From contig NZ_JASJPW010000005.1 of assembly GCF_030052995.1 (NCBI RefSeq), forward strand, positions 62,001 through 126,000: a DNA stretch of 64,000 nucleotides, in the 5' to 3' direction. The notes beneath the pieces were generated by a model. It saw only the letters and a program-made list of their open reading frames with translations, searched no databases and had not been told where the DNA came from. The position numbers and the translations under genes were made by a program. Source of the DNA: Gemmobacter sp. 24YEA27. GTDB lineage: Bacteria > Pseudomonadota > Alphaproteobacteria > Rhodobacterales > Rhodobacteraceae. Shown here one piece after another: positions 8,345 to 16,260 of this stretch; position 1 is the first letter of the stretch; each line of letters begins with the position of its first letter.

Positions 8345-9913
8345 ATGCCGATGCAGCTTCATGACGATGCGCCGCGCCTGCAGGTCCCTGACCGGGCAGA
8401 GCAGGCGGCGAAGATGAAAATCGAACGCGCCACCTGGGCGGGGCAGGCCTTCGCGAAATTCGACCGGGCCGCTGTGATGCGGATCGCCCGCGCCGTGGCC
8501 GAGGCGGCGCATCAGTCTGCCGCGCATTTTGCCGAAACGGCGGTGGCGGAAACCGGCATGGGCGTGGTGGCCGACAAAAAGCTCAAGAACGAGCTGTCGG
8601 CGCATCCCCTGCTGGATTTCTACGAAAATCTCGATCTGGTGAACCCGAAAGTGGACGCGGATCGCCGGATGATCGAATTGCCGCGCCCGGCGGGCGTGGT
8701 GCTGGCGCTGACGCCTGCGACCAATCCGGTTTCGACGCTGTATTACAAGACGATCCTTGCCATTCTGTCGCGCAATGCGATCCTGTTCAGCCCGCATCCG
8801 CTGGCAAAGCGCTGCTGCAATGAGGCAGCCGCGCGGCTGGAGGCGGCAGCACAGGCGGCGGGCGCGCCTTCGGGTCTGATCCAATGTGTTGAAGAGCCTT
8901 CGGTGCCGCTGGTGCAATCGCTGATGACCTCGCCAAAGGTGCAGGTGATCCTTGCGACAGGCGGCGGGCCGATGGTGCGGGCAGCCTATTCCTCGGGCAA
9001 CCCGGCGATTGGCGTCGGGCCGGGCAATGCCCCGGTCTATGTCGATCCCGGCTGCGATCAGATGGTTGCGGCAAGGCGGATCATCGACAGCAAGGCTTTT
9101 GATAATTCAGTGCTTTGCACCAATGAAAGCGTGCTGATCTCGCAGGAGCAGGATCGCAGCCGGCTGGAACGCGCGCTGCGGGCAGGCGGGGCACATATCT
9201 GCAACGCGGCCGAGGTGGCGAAACTGCGCGACTGGCTGTTCCCGGGCGGGCATCTGAACACTTCCGCCGTGGGCAAATCGGCGGTCTGGATCGCAGGGCA
9301 GGCGGGCTTGCGTGTGGTGGCCTCGACCCGGGTGCTGGTGGCACCGGTGGAGCTGGTCGGCATCGACGAGCAGCTGACGAAGGAAAAGCTTTGCCCGGTT
9401 CTGGGCTGGGCCCTGGTCACCAATGCTGCCCATGGTGCAAGCATGGCGCAGATGATCCTGCGGATGAGCGGGGCCGGCCATTCCGCCGCGATCCATACCG
9501 ACGATCCACAGCTGGCGCTCGATTTCGCAAGCGCGCTCTCGGTTTACCGCGTGGTGGTCAATGCGCCCTGTTCCCAGGGTGCCGCCGGTTTCGCGACGCA
9601 TCTGGCGCCGTCCTTCATGATCGGCACCGGCTATTTCGGCCGGTCTTCCGTGGGCGAGAATATAGGGCCGCAGCATCTGGTTCACTGGACGCGGCTGGCC
9701 TGGAATTCCGACCCCGCGATGAAGCCGGGCGATCTGAGCGGCCTGCGCCCCTCTTTCGAAGGGCCGGGCGCCACGCGCCCGCAACCGGTCGCCAGTGCCA
9801 TTGCGCCGCCCGCTGCGACCAGCCGGCCCGCCGGCGAGGGCGGTGTCGACCGCGACCTGCTGCGCGAGCTTATTTTGCAGGAACTCCGTGATCTGACGAG
9901 GGGCCAGTCGTGA
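8345..9913 (+). CDS. acylating aldehyde dehydrogenase (propionaldehyde type) with C-terminal encapsulation-like helix
   Basis: This 522-residue protein is of the EutE/PduP/AdhE-N type of CoA-acylating aldehyde dehydrogenase. Visible motifs are ALTPATNPVSTLYYK, ILATGGGPMVRAAYSSG and GVGPGNAPVYVD, with the catalytic Cys258 in NSVLCTNESVL. It would turn toxic propionaldehyde plus CoA and NAD into propionyl-CoA inside the compartment. After a Pro/Ala-rich linker (about 470-498) the last 20 residues form an amphipathic helix (DRDLLRELILQELRDL), which resembles BMC-targeting peptides. Its stop overlaps the next start (GTGA). No separate phosphotransacylase or alcohol dehydrogenase is seen in the operon. 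Confidence 0.92.
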   Translation: MPMQLHDDAPRLQVPDRAEQAAKMKIERATWAGQAFAKFDRAAVMRIARAVAEAAHQSAAHFAETAVAETGMGVVADKKLKNELSAHPLLDFYENLDLVNPKVDADRRMIELPRPAGVVLALTPATNPVSTLYYKTILAILSRNAILFSPHPLAKRCCNEAAARLEAAAQAAGAPSGLIQCVEEPSVPLVQSLMTSPKVQVILATGGGPMVRAAYSSGNPAIGVGPGNAPVYVDPGCDQMVAARRIIDSKAFDNSVLCTNESVLISQEQDRSRLERALRAGGAHICNAAEVAKLRDWLFPGGHLNTSAVGKSAVWIAGQAGLRVVASTRVLVAPVELVGIDEQLTKEKLCPVLGWALVTNAAHGASMAQMILRMSGAGHSAAIHTDDPQLALDFASALSVYRVVVNAPCSQGAAGFATHLAPSFMIGTGYFGRSSVGENIGPQHLVHWTRLAWNSDPAMKPGDLSGLRPSFEGPGATRPQPVASAIAPPAATSRPAGEGGVDRDLLRELILQELRDLTRGQS

Positions 9914-10524
9914 CCGATCTTCGTGCCTTCATCTTTATCGACCAGCTTCAGCCGCAGACGCTTGCCTATACCTCCACCTGGATGCGGGGCACCCTGCCCC
10001 GCGCCCGGATGGCGGCGCAGATCATCGAGATCGCGCCGGGTCTCGATGTCGAGGCGCTGACCGACACGGTGCTGAAAAGCGCCGAGGTGCGGGCGGGCTT
10101 TCTGGTGGTCGAGCGCCAGTTCGGCACGCTGCAATTCCATGCCCGCTCGACCGCCGAAGTTCAGGCCGGGGCGGCGGCAGCGCTGTCAGCCATGGGCAAG
10201 ACGCGCGAGGATGCGGAAAAGCCGAAGATCATGGCGTCGAAGATCGTGACGCGGATCGATGACCAGCACGCGTTTTTGATGAACCGCAACAAGACCGGCT
10301 CCATGGTTCTGGCCGGAGAGAGCGTCTACCTGCTGGAATGCCAGCCGGCGGCTTACGCGATCCTCGCCTGTAACGAGGCCGAGAAAGAGGCGGATATCAA
10401 GGTCATCGACATGCGGATGATCGGCGCCAACGGGCGACTTTATCTTGCCGGAAGCGAAGCCGATGTCCGCAATGCCCGCGATGCGGCGGAACGCGCACTG
10501 CGTGAGGCAGGGGCGGGCCGATGA
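9910..10524 (+). CDS. tandem-domain microcompartment shell protein (BMC-T), copy 1
   Basis: The 204 residues hold two BMC-type domains. The first (about 1-95) runs from LRAFIFIDQLQPQ to ERQFGTLQFHARS. The second (about 105-200) has DDQHAFLMNRNKTGSMVLAG, YAILACNEAEKEAD and MIGANGRLYLAGSEAD. Such proteins form trimers shaped like hexamers and are thought to carry larger or gated pores for cofactors. It overlaps the aldehyde dehydrogenase (GTG start) and the next gene (ATGA) by 4 bp. It is clearly paralogous to the shell protein at 11591. There is no signal peptide, as expected for a cytosolic shell. Confidence 0.9.
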   Translation: MTDLRAFIFIDQLQPQTLAYTSTWMRGTLPRARMAAQIIEIAPGLDVEALTDTVLKSAEVRAGFLVVERQFGTLQFHARSTAEVQAGAAAALSAMGKTREDAEKPKIMASKIVTRIDDQHAFLMNRNKTGSMVLAGESVYLLECQPAAYAILACNEAEKEADIKVIDMRMIGANGRLYLAGSEADVRNARDAAERALREAGAGR

Positions 10525-10988
10525 GCGAGCTGCGTGCCCTGATCCGCGAGTTACTGTCCGAAGAGATCGCGGCGCTGCGCGCAGAGATCCTCGGCGGCGG
10601 CCCGGCGACCGAGCGCGTCGAGGTCGCGACCGGGGCCCAGCTGACCGATTTTGCGCTGACCATCGCGCGCCGCGCGCAGGAGCCGGGATTTCTGGCAGGG
10701 CTTGAAGCCGGGCAGATCCGGTTTGCACCTGTGGCGAGCGCCCCGACGCCGGTTGCGATGCGTGACTTTGCTGATCCCGCGGCCTCCGCGCCGCCGGTGG
10801 CCAGGCTGGTCACCACCGTTCCGGCGGGGATACCCGAATTGCGCAAAACCCTTGTCACCGAGCGCGACATCGCAGCCATCGGCGAGGGCGAGACGCGGCT
10901 GCGCATCACCAGGCAGGCGCGGCTGACACCTCTGGCGGGTGACGAGGCCCGCCGCCGCGGCATCAGGATCGAAAGGACACTGGCATGA
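10521..10988 (+). CDS. small microcompartment-associated protein with terminal amphipathic helix, function unknown
   Basis: This 155-residue protein begins MSELRALIRELLSEEIAALR, an amphipathic helix resembling the C-terminal helix of the aldehyde dehydrogenase in the same operon, so it may dock to the shell. A Pro/Ala-rich middle is followed by a C-terminal module reading LVTERDIAAIGEGETRLRI, QARLTPLAGDEARRRGIRI. That pattern (iTE.di......l.v...a.lTPlArd.a...gi.i) is also seen in microcompartment accessory proteins such as the start of EutT. It overlaps both neighbours by 4 bp. A lumen adaptor or scaffold role is inference. Confidence 0.75.
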   Translation: MSELRALIRELLSEEIAALRAEILGGGPATERVEVATGAQLTDFALTIARRAQEPGFLAGLEAGQIRFAPVASAPTPVAMRDFADPAASAPPVARLVTTVPAGIPELRKTLVTERDIAAIGEGETRLRITRQARLTPLAGDEARRRGIRIERTLA

Positions 10989-11254
10989 TAAGGGCGCGCG
11001 TCAGCGGCAGGCTCTGGTCCACCCGCCATATCGGCACGCTTCCCACCGGGGCGCTGCTGGAGGTTGAGACCGAAACCGGCGCAAAACTGATTGCCTTCGA
11101 CCCTCTGGGCTGTGCCGAGGGCGAGGCTGTGCTGATCACCCAGGGCTCGGTTGCAGCCGCCTGGTTTACCGAACGCGCGGCGCCGGTTGACGCATTGATC
11201 ATCGGTTCCATCGACGAAGAATCTGCCGGGAAACCGGCTGCGAAACGCAAGTAA
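10985..11254 (+). CDS. microcompartment vertex protein (BMC-P, EutN/CcmL type)
   Basis: This 89-residue protein of the EutN/CcmL family has MIRARVSGRLWSTRHIGTLP, GAKLIAFDPLGCAEGEAVLI and TQGSVAAAWFTERAAPVDAL, ending in the usual DALIIGSID strand. Five subunits form the pentamer that caps the twelve vertices of the polyhedral shell. Length and motifs are normal, and the short Lys-rich tail is extra. The presence of a vertex protein argues for a closed shell. Confidence 0.95.
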   Translation: MIRARVSGRLWSTRHIGTLPTGALLEVETETGAKLIAFDPLGCAEGEAVLITQGSVAAAWFTERAAPVDALIIGSIDEESAGKPAAKRK

Positions 11255-11266
11255 GGGAGTTCTCAA

Positions 11267-11548
11267 ATGGCTAATCTTGCAATCGGAATGATCGAAACCA
11301 GGGGTTATGTGCCGGCGCTTGCAGCGGCGGATGCCATGGTCAAGGCCGCCAATGTCGAAATCGTCGCCCGTAACGAGGTCGGCGGAGGCCTGGTTTCGGT
11401 CGTGGTGCGCGGCGATGTCGGCGCGGTGAAGGCCGCGACCGAGGCCGGGGCCGAGGCCGCGGCCCAGATCGGCGAAGTGACCGCCGTCCATGTTATCCCG
11501 CGCCCGCATGGCGATCTCGCAAAGCATTTCGACGCGCTTAAGGCCTGA
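11267..11548 (+). CDS. hexameric microcompartment shell protein (BMC-H)
   Basis: This is a 93-residue single BMC-domain protein: [20 protein letters not shown], then [20 protein letters not shown] and [20 protein letters not shown]. The GGG before LVS lies at the pore-loop position of the hexamer. It should form the flat facets of the shell. It is the only single-domain shell protein in the locus. A good ribosome-binding site (GGGAG) precedes the ATG at 11267. Confidence 0.96.
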   Translation: MANLAIGMIETRGYVPALAAADAMVKAANVEIVARNEVGGGLVSVVVRGDVGAVKAATEAGAEAAAQIGEVTAVHVIPRPHGDLAKHFDALKA

Positions 11549-11590
11549 GCCGCGGCGGCCTCTTACAGAGACCCAGATAAGGATTGAGGT

Positions 11591-12214
11591 ATGACAGAGC
11601 TTCGCGTCTATCTTCCCATCGAGGATCTGCAGCCCCAGTTCGCGGCGTATCTGTCCTCGCCCACCCGGGCGAGGGGATATCCGCCCTTCCGGGGGCAGAA
11701 CTCGCTGATCATCGAGGTCGCGCCGGCTCTGGCGATCCACCGTGTCACCGATCTGGCGCTGAAGGCCGCCCCCGAAATGGAGCCGGGTATTCTTTATACC
11801 GAACGTCAGTTTGGTTTGCTGGAATTGCACGCTGACCGGATGGAGGATCTGACGGCTGCGGGCGAGGCGATCCTTGCCGGAATCGGCGCAAAACCCGATG
11901 ATCAGATGCGCCCGCAGATCCTGTATCACGATATCATCGAGGATCTGTCGGACCAGCATGCGATCATCCTCAACCGCTCGCGCGACGCCTCGATCCTGGT
12001 GCCGGGGGTTGCGCTGCTGATCTACGAAATGGCTCCGGCGCTTTTTGCCTGCGTGGCGGCGAACGAGGCGGAAAAGGCGGCCCCCAATGCGATTATCAAT
12101 GATGTACAGATGATGGGCGCAACCGGACGGCTTTTCATGTCCGGCACCGCCGAAGACATGCGGATCGCGCGTGACACCATCACCGCAAAACTGGAGGCGA
12201 TCACCGGACGATAG
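11591..12214 (+). CDS. tandem-domain microcompartment shell protein (BMC-T), copy 2
   Basis: This 207-residue protein has two BMC-type domains, clearly homologous to the protein at 9910: LQPQFAAYLSSP and ERQFGLLELHADRM in the first domain, SDQHAIILNRSRD, CVAANEAEKAAPN and MMGATGRLFMSGTAEDM in the second. The residues flanking the likely pore loop of domain 1 differ strongly from copy 1, so the two trimers may have different permeability. It closes the block of shell genes and is followed by a hairpin at 12220. Confidence 0.9.
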   Translation: MTELRVYLPIEDLQPQFAAYLSSPTRARGYPPFRGQNSLIIEVAPALAIHRVTDLALKAAPEMEPGILYTERQFGLLELHADRMEDLTAAGEAILAGIGAKPDDQMRPQILYHDIIEDLSDQHAIILNRSRDASILVPGVALLIYEMAPALFACVAANEAEKAAPNAIINDVQMMGATGRLFMSGTAEDMRIARDTITAKLEAITGR

Positions 12215-12219
12215 GCAAA

Positions 12220-12270
12220 AGGGCCGAAGGCCCTCACTCAGGCCCGGGAGATGGATCAACCATCCGGGAG
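12220..12270 (+). other. hairpin sequence between shell genes and importer genes
   Basis: AGGGCC-GAA-GGCCCT forms a perfect 6-bp stem at 12220-12234, followed by a second imperfect stem (CCCGG...ATGG / CCAT..CCGGG) at about 12243-12270. There is no clear U-run, so it may be a partial terminator or an RNA-stability element that lowers or protects the downstream transcript. Confidence 0.4.
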
Positions 12271-12295
12271 GCACCACCAACAAGGGAGACAGAAG

Positions 12296-13426
12296 ATGAT
12301 TACGAGACGTCAGTTCTCGCTGGGGGCGGCCGGTTTGGCTGGTCTTTCGGCGTTTTCGATGCCGGGCCGTGCGCTCGCAGACCGCAACAATCAGCTCAAT
12401 ATCCTGTGCTGGGAAGGCTATAACTCGGATACGGTGCTGAACCCGTTCCGCACGGCGCATCCCGGTGCCACGGTGCGCGCCGAAAGCGGCACCTCGGACC
12501 CCGAGATGGTCAACCGGCTGCGCGCGGGCGAAATCGGAACCTGGGATCTTATCAATGTCAATCAGCCCTGGGCACGGGGCGAGCTGAGTCGTGACAACCT
12601 GATCAGACCGCTGAACAAAGAGCGTTTCCTGCCCTGGTTCGACAAGATGACGCCGGAATTTGCCAGACCCTATGCGCTGGCTTTTGGCGAGAACGGTGAT
12701 CTTCTGGGCCTGCCGCAGCGCTACGGGCCGTTCTCTTTCGTGGTCAATACAGACAAGATCAGCCAGGAAAGTGCCGAGGAACAGGGCTGGAACCTGTTCT
12801 TTGATCCGGCGATGAAGGGCCGCTATGGCCTTCTGACCTATGACAACTGGAATGTGATCCATCTCTGCCTTGCCGCCGGACTTGATCCGTTCCGGCCGGT
12901 CGAGGGCGCCGATGCCGAAAAATTCGCCGAGACCTGCAGGCAGATCGTCGCCGGGGCACGGATGATGACCGATGATCTGGTGGCGATGAACACCGCGCTG
13001 ATCAATGGCGAGATCGACGCTTATTTCACCGGCGGTACCTATACCGCTTCGCCCGCCCGGTATGACGGGGCGACCTTCGTGCGCGCGATCACGCCGCGCA
13101 GCGGACCGGTCGAGGGCAAGGGTGGCGTTGTCTGGGTCGAGCTGACCTCGGCGGTGAACAACCCCGATCCCTCGTCGCTGGCCGAGGATTTCCTTGAATT
13201 CGTGCAACAGCCCGAAATCTGCAAGGCCGTGGCGTTTTCTGAGGGCACCTACAACCCGATTGCCCAGATGGGCAATCCCGAGGTCATGGCGCTGTTCGAC
13301 GACGAGATGCTGGAAGCGATCCAGTTCGACACCCTGGAAGACGAGCTGTCGCGCTGTCTCGAATTCGATGTCGTACCCTCTTACGACGCCCTGCTTGCGA
13401 CCTATGTCGCGGCAAGACGCGGCTGA
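12296..13426 (+). CDS. polyamine-type (PotD/PotF family) solute-binding protein of the microcompartment operon
   Basis: This 376-residue exported protein begins with a twin-arginine signal (MITRRQFSLGAAGLAGLSAF, cleavage after ALA). Then LNILCWEGYNSDTVLNPF and the GDLLGLPQRYGPFSFVVNT region match PotD/PotF-like binding proteins. The ATG at 12296 is chosen over the upstream one at 12251 because it starts at the signal peptide and has GGGAG six bases ahead. In this operon it probably delivers an amino alcohol or aminoketone such as 1-amino-2-propanol or aminoacetone. The substrate is inferred only from neighbours. Confidence 0.88.
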   Translation: MITRRQFSLGAAGLAGLSAFSMPGRALADRNNQLNILCWEGYNSDTVLNPFRTAHPGATVRAESGTSDPEMVNRLRAGEIGTWDLINVNQPWARGELSRDNLIRPLNKERFLPWFDKMTPEFARPYALAFGENGDLLGLPQRYGPFSFVVNTDKISQESAEEQGWNLFFDPAMKGRYGLLTYDNWNVIHLCLAAGLDPFRPVEGADAEKFAETCRQIVAGARMMTDDLVAMNTALINGEIDAYFTGGTYTASPARYDGATFVRAITPRSGPVEGKGGVVWVELTSAVNNPDPSSLAEDFLEFVQQPEICKAVAFSEGTYNPIAQMGNPEVMALFDDEMLEAIQFDTLEDELSRCLEFDVVPSYDALLATYVAARRG

Positions 13427-13445
13427 GGCCCCGGCTTCAGCCATT

Positions 13446-13485
13446 CTGCCGGGCGCTCTCTGCCCGGCAGTCTTTGCTTTCCCTT
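13446..13485 (+). terminator. intrinsic terminator or attenuator after the binding-protein gene
   Basis: There is a perfect 9-bp stem, CTGCCGGGC at 13446-13454 and GCCCGGCAG at 13462-13470, with a 7-base loop, followed by the T-rich TCTTTGCTTTCCCTT. Placed between binding protein and ATPase, it would leave the binding protein more abundant than the membrane parts, as often seen in ABC operons. Confidence 0.75.
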
Positions 13486-13502
13486 AAAATCTGGAATGGA
13501 CG

Positions 13503-14591
13503 ATGGTTGCTCAGCCCTTCGTGCGGATCGAGAATGTCACCAAACGCTTCGGTCGCTTTACTGCGCTTGACCGGATCAGCCTCGATATTGCCGAGGGAGA
13601 ATTTCTGACCATCGTCGGCCCTTCGGGCAGCGGCAAATCCACCCTGATCCGGCTGCTGGTCGGCATTGACGACGTGTCTGACGGCACGATCAGTCTGAAC
13701 GGCACCCGCATAGACACCATGCCCGCGAACAAGCGCCCGACCTGTATGGTGTTCCAGTCGCTTGCTCTGTTCCCGCATATGAGCGTCGGCAGGAATATCG
13801 AATTTCCGCAAAAGCTGAAAAAGGTGACGCCAGAAGCGCGCAAGGCCCGCACGCTGGATCTGCTGCGGCTGCTGCGATTGCCGGAAGAGTATTATGGCAA
13901 GATGATCAGCCAGCTTTCGGGCGGCGAACGTCAGCGGGTCGCCCTGGCGCGGGCACTGGCCTTCGATCCGCAGATCATTGTCTTTGACGAGCCCCTGTCG
14001 GCGCTGGACTACCGGCTGCGGAAAACCCTGGAAAAAGAGCTGAAAGACCTGCACGCCCGCACCGGCAAGACCTTTGTCTATATCACCCATTCGCTGGAAG
14101 AGGCGATGGTGATGTCTGACCGCATCGCCATCATGAAGCAGGGCCGTTTCGAGCAGATCGCCGTGGCCGAGGAGATCTATTCCCGCCCGGTCAGCCGTTT
14201 CGTCGCCAGCTTCATGGGCGAGGTCAATCTGTTTGAAGCGCGCGAGGATAACGGGTTGGTCCGCTGGAAGGACCCGGGCGTCACCGCCGCCCCTGGCGCG
14301 CTGACCCTGCCGCAGGGCTGGCGCGGTGCGCTGATGGTACGACCCGAGCTGCTGCGGTTCATCGGCGATGGTATGTCTGCGGATTTCACCCTTTCCGGCA
14401 ATGTGGTGGCCGAATACGCGCTCGGCTCCCGCATCCAGTATTCGGTCGAGACCGGTGCCGGGACACTGATCACGGTTGAGCGGCCCTTTGAGGCGCGGCT
14501 TGCCTCGGGCACCGGCACGCCCGTCACCCTCGGCTGGGACCGGGACGCGGTCCATCCGATCCCTGAGGAGGTGGATCATGCACAGGCTTGA
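13503..14591 (+). CDS. PotA-like ABC transporter ATPase
   Basis: This 362-residue ATPase carries Walker A GPSGSGKST (about residues 40-48), the signature [15 protein letters not shown] (about 138-152), Walker B QIIVFDEPLSALD and the switch His in VYITHSLEEAM. A C-terminal TOBE-like regulatory region (about 245-360) is typical of spermidine/putrescine and sugar importers. It drives the permeases encoded just downstream, the first of which overlaps its end by 14 bp. Confidence 0.92.
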   Translation: MVAQPFVRIENVTKRFGRFTALDRISLDIAEGEFLTIVGPSGSGKSTLIRLLVGIDDVSDGTISLNGTRIDTMPANKRPTCMVFQSLALFPHMSVGRNIEFPQKLKKVTPEARKARTLDLLRLLRLPEEYYGKMISQLSGGERQRVALARALAFDPQIIVFDEPLSALDYRLRKTLEKELKDLHARTGKTFVYITHSLEEAMVMSDRIAIMKQGRFEQIAVAEEIYSRPVSRFVASFMGEVNLFEAREDNGLVRWKDPGVTAAPGALTLPQGWRGALMVRPELLRFIGDGMSADFTLSGNVVAEYALGSRIQYSVETGAGTLITVERPFEARLASGTGTPVTLGWDRDAVHPIPEEVDHAQA

Positions 14592-15432
14592 GGGACGGCT
14601 TGGCTTTCTGAGCGGCCTGCCGATCATCGTTCTGCTGCTGCTGGCCTTCATCATGCCGCTTTTCGTGGTGGCGGGCTTCGCCATCATGCCGCAAAAAGTA
14701 TTCGAGCTGACCCATCTCCCCGATTTTTCCTCTTTCGCGGTGATCTGGGAACAGGGCTATTACCGTTCGCTGCTGCGCTCGCTGGGGCTTGCCCTGATGA
14801 CCACGGTGATCCTGTTCATCGTCTGCTGGCCGCTGGCTTACGGCATGGCGAAGGTCTTCGGACGCTTTACCATCGTAATCACCCTGGCGGTCGTGCTGAT
14901 CCTTTTCGTGTCCGAGAATATCCGTCTGTTCGGCTGGAGCCTCTCTTTGATGAAGGGCGGATTGTTGGAGGGCTATCTGCGTTCGCTGACCGGGCTGAGC
15001 TTCGAGACACCGCTTTATGACTGGCCGGTGATCGTCTTTGGCATGGCCTATGTCTATTTCCCCTTCATGCTGTTTCCGCTGGCCCAGGGCATCAGCCTTG
15101 TCCCGGACGATGCCCGCCTTGCCGCCTCGGATCTTGGCGCGAGCCCGGCGCGCATCCTGTTCGAGATTGAAATGCCGCTGGCCGCACCCGGCATCATGGT
15201 GGGAAGCCTGCTGACCTTCGTCCTCTCTGCCGGTGCGGTAGCCGAGGCAAAGCTTTTGGGCGGGCGCTCGGTTGTGGTGCTGACCGATGATGTCGAAAGC
15301 GCCTTCACCTTCGCGCAGAACTGGCCGCTCGGATCGGCTCTGTCGCTGATGCTGATCGTCATTGTCGCCCTTCTGGTGCTGGTGCCGGTCAGCCGCGTAA
15401 ACCTTGATGCGATCATGGGGAGGAAACCATGA
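14578..15432 (+). CDS. PotB-like ABC transporter permease
   Basis: This 284-residue inner-membrane protein has about six helices. The EAA loop is seen in AASDLGASPARILFEIEMPL. The start is taken at ATG 14578, overlapping the ATPase end, because the hydrophobic N-terminus (LSGLPIIVLLLLAFIMPLFV) follows directly. An ATG further upstream lies deep inside the ATPase gene. It overlaps the following permease by 4 bp (ATGA). Confidence 0.9.
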   Translation: MHRLEGRLGFLSGLPIIVLLLLAFIMPLFVVAGFAIMPQKVFELTHLPDFSSFAVIWEQGYYRSLLRSLGLALMTTVILFIVCWPLAYGMAKVFGRFTIVITLAVVLILFVSENIRLFGWSLSLMKGGLLEGYLRSLTGLSFETPLYDWPVIVFGMAYVYFPFMLFPLAQGISLVPDDARLAASDLGASPARILFEIEMPLAAPGIMVGSLLTFVLSAGAVAEAKLLGGRSVVVLTDDVESAFTFAQNWPLGSALSLMLIVIVALLVLVPVSRVNLDAIMGRKP

Positions 15433-16222
15433 GAACGGTCTCCAACACCACCCGCATCGCGCTATATCTTTATGGGTTGCTGATCCTGCTGGTGCTTTAC
15501 CTGCCGCTGGTTTCGGTCGGCTTCGCATCGGTCTCGAAGGCGCGGTATCTGAGCTTTCCGGTCAACCGCTATACCAGTGAATGGATGGTCCAGGCGGTGA
15601 CCAGCCCGAACGTCCACGCCCTGGTGCTGACCTCGCTGAAGATCGCGGTGCTGGTGACCCTGCTGTCGATGATCCTCGGCTTCTTCGGTGCCCTTGCTTT
15701 CGCGCGTTTCCAGTGGCGGTATCGCCCGCTGTTCCAGAAGCTGATCCTGCTGCCGATTTTCTTCCCGCAAACGGTGCTGGGGCTTGCGCTGCTGATCTGG
15801 TTTTCGGCGCTTGGGGTTCAGCCCAGCTGGAAGACCGCCGTGATCGCGCATCTGGTCTGGATTGCGCCCATCACCACGCTGATCATCGCGATCCGCGCCT
15901 ATGCCTTTGATCCGGCGCTGGAAGAGGCGGCGCGGGATATGGGCGCCTCGACCTTTACAATCCTGCGCGAGGTGACGCTGCCCCTGCTGATGCCGGGGGT
16001 GATTTCTGCGGGGCTCTTCGCCTTTCTGCTGTCCTGGGGGAATTTCCCGCTCTCGCTCTTCACCACAGGGCTCGATTCAACTTTGCCCAAATGGCTCTAT
16101 GCCCGGATGGTCTCCGGCTACACGCCGCAGATCCCGCGCTTGGGGTTCTGTCGGTCGCCGGCTCGGCCACGCTGATGCTGATCGGGCTTCTGGTGTTGCG
16201 CTGGACACGAAAACGCGCCTGA
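15429..16222 (+). pseudogene. PotC-like ABC transporter permease with a late frameshift
   Basis: The frame from ATG 15429 encodes a normal PotC-type permease: ALEEAARDMGASTFTILREV in the EAA loop, then the conserved LSWGNFPLSLFTTG. At about 16136, after SGYTPQIP, the reading frame slips and ends at 16175. Adding one base in the ATCCCGCGCTT stretch restores ALGVLSVAGSATLMLIGLLV, a proper last membrane helix, with a stop at 16222. The loss would remove the final helix. A sequencing deletion in a C/G-rich run is equally likely, since all partner genes are intact. Confidence 0.8.
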
Positions 16223-16260
16223 CGCCGCGATAAAATCATAAAAATCAGGGAGAAAAACAG

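Noticed and set aside
10403..13444. A 1013-codon open frame on the minus strand across the shell genes
   Set aside because: It runs antisense to six convincing genes with correct domains and ribosome-binding sites. Its product is rich in Arg, His and Gly with no domain, as expected for the antisense of GC-rich codons.
13437..14687. A 416-codon minus-strand open frame over the PotA-like gene
   Set aside because: It is antisense to a gene with all ABC ATPase motifs, and its translation is low-complexity and domain-free.
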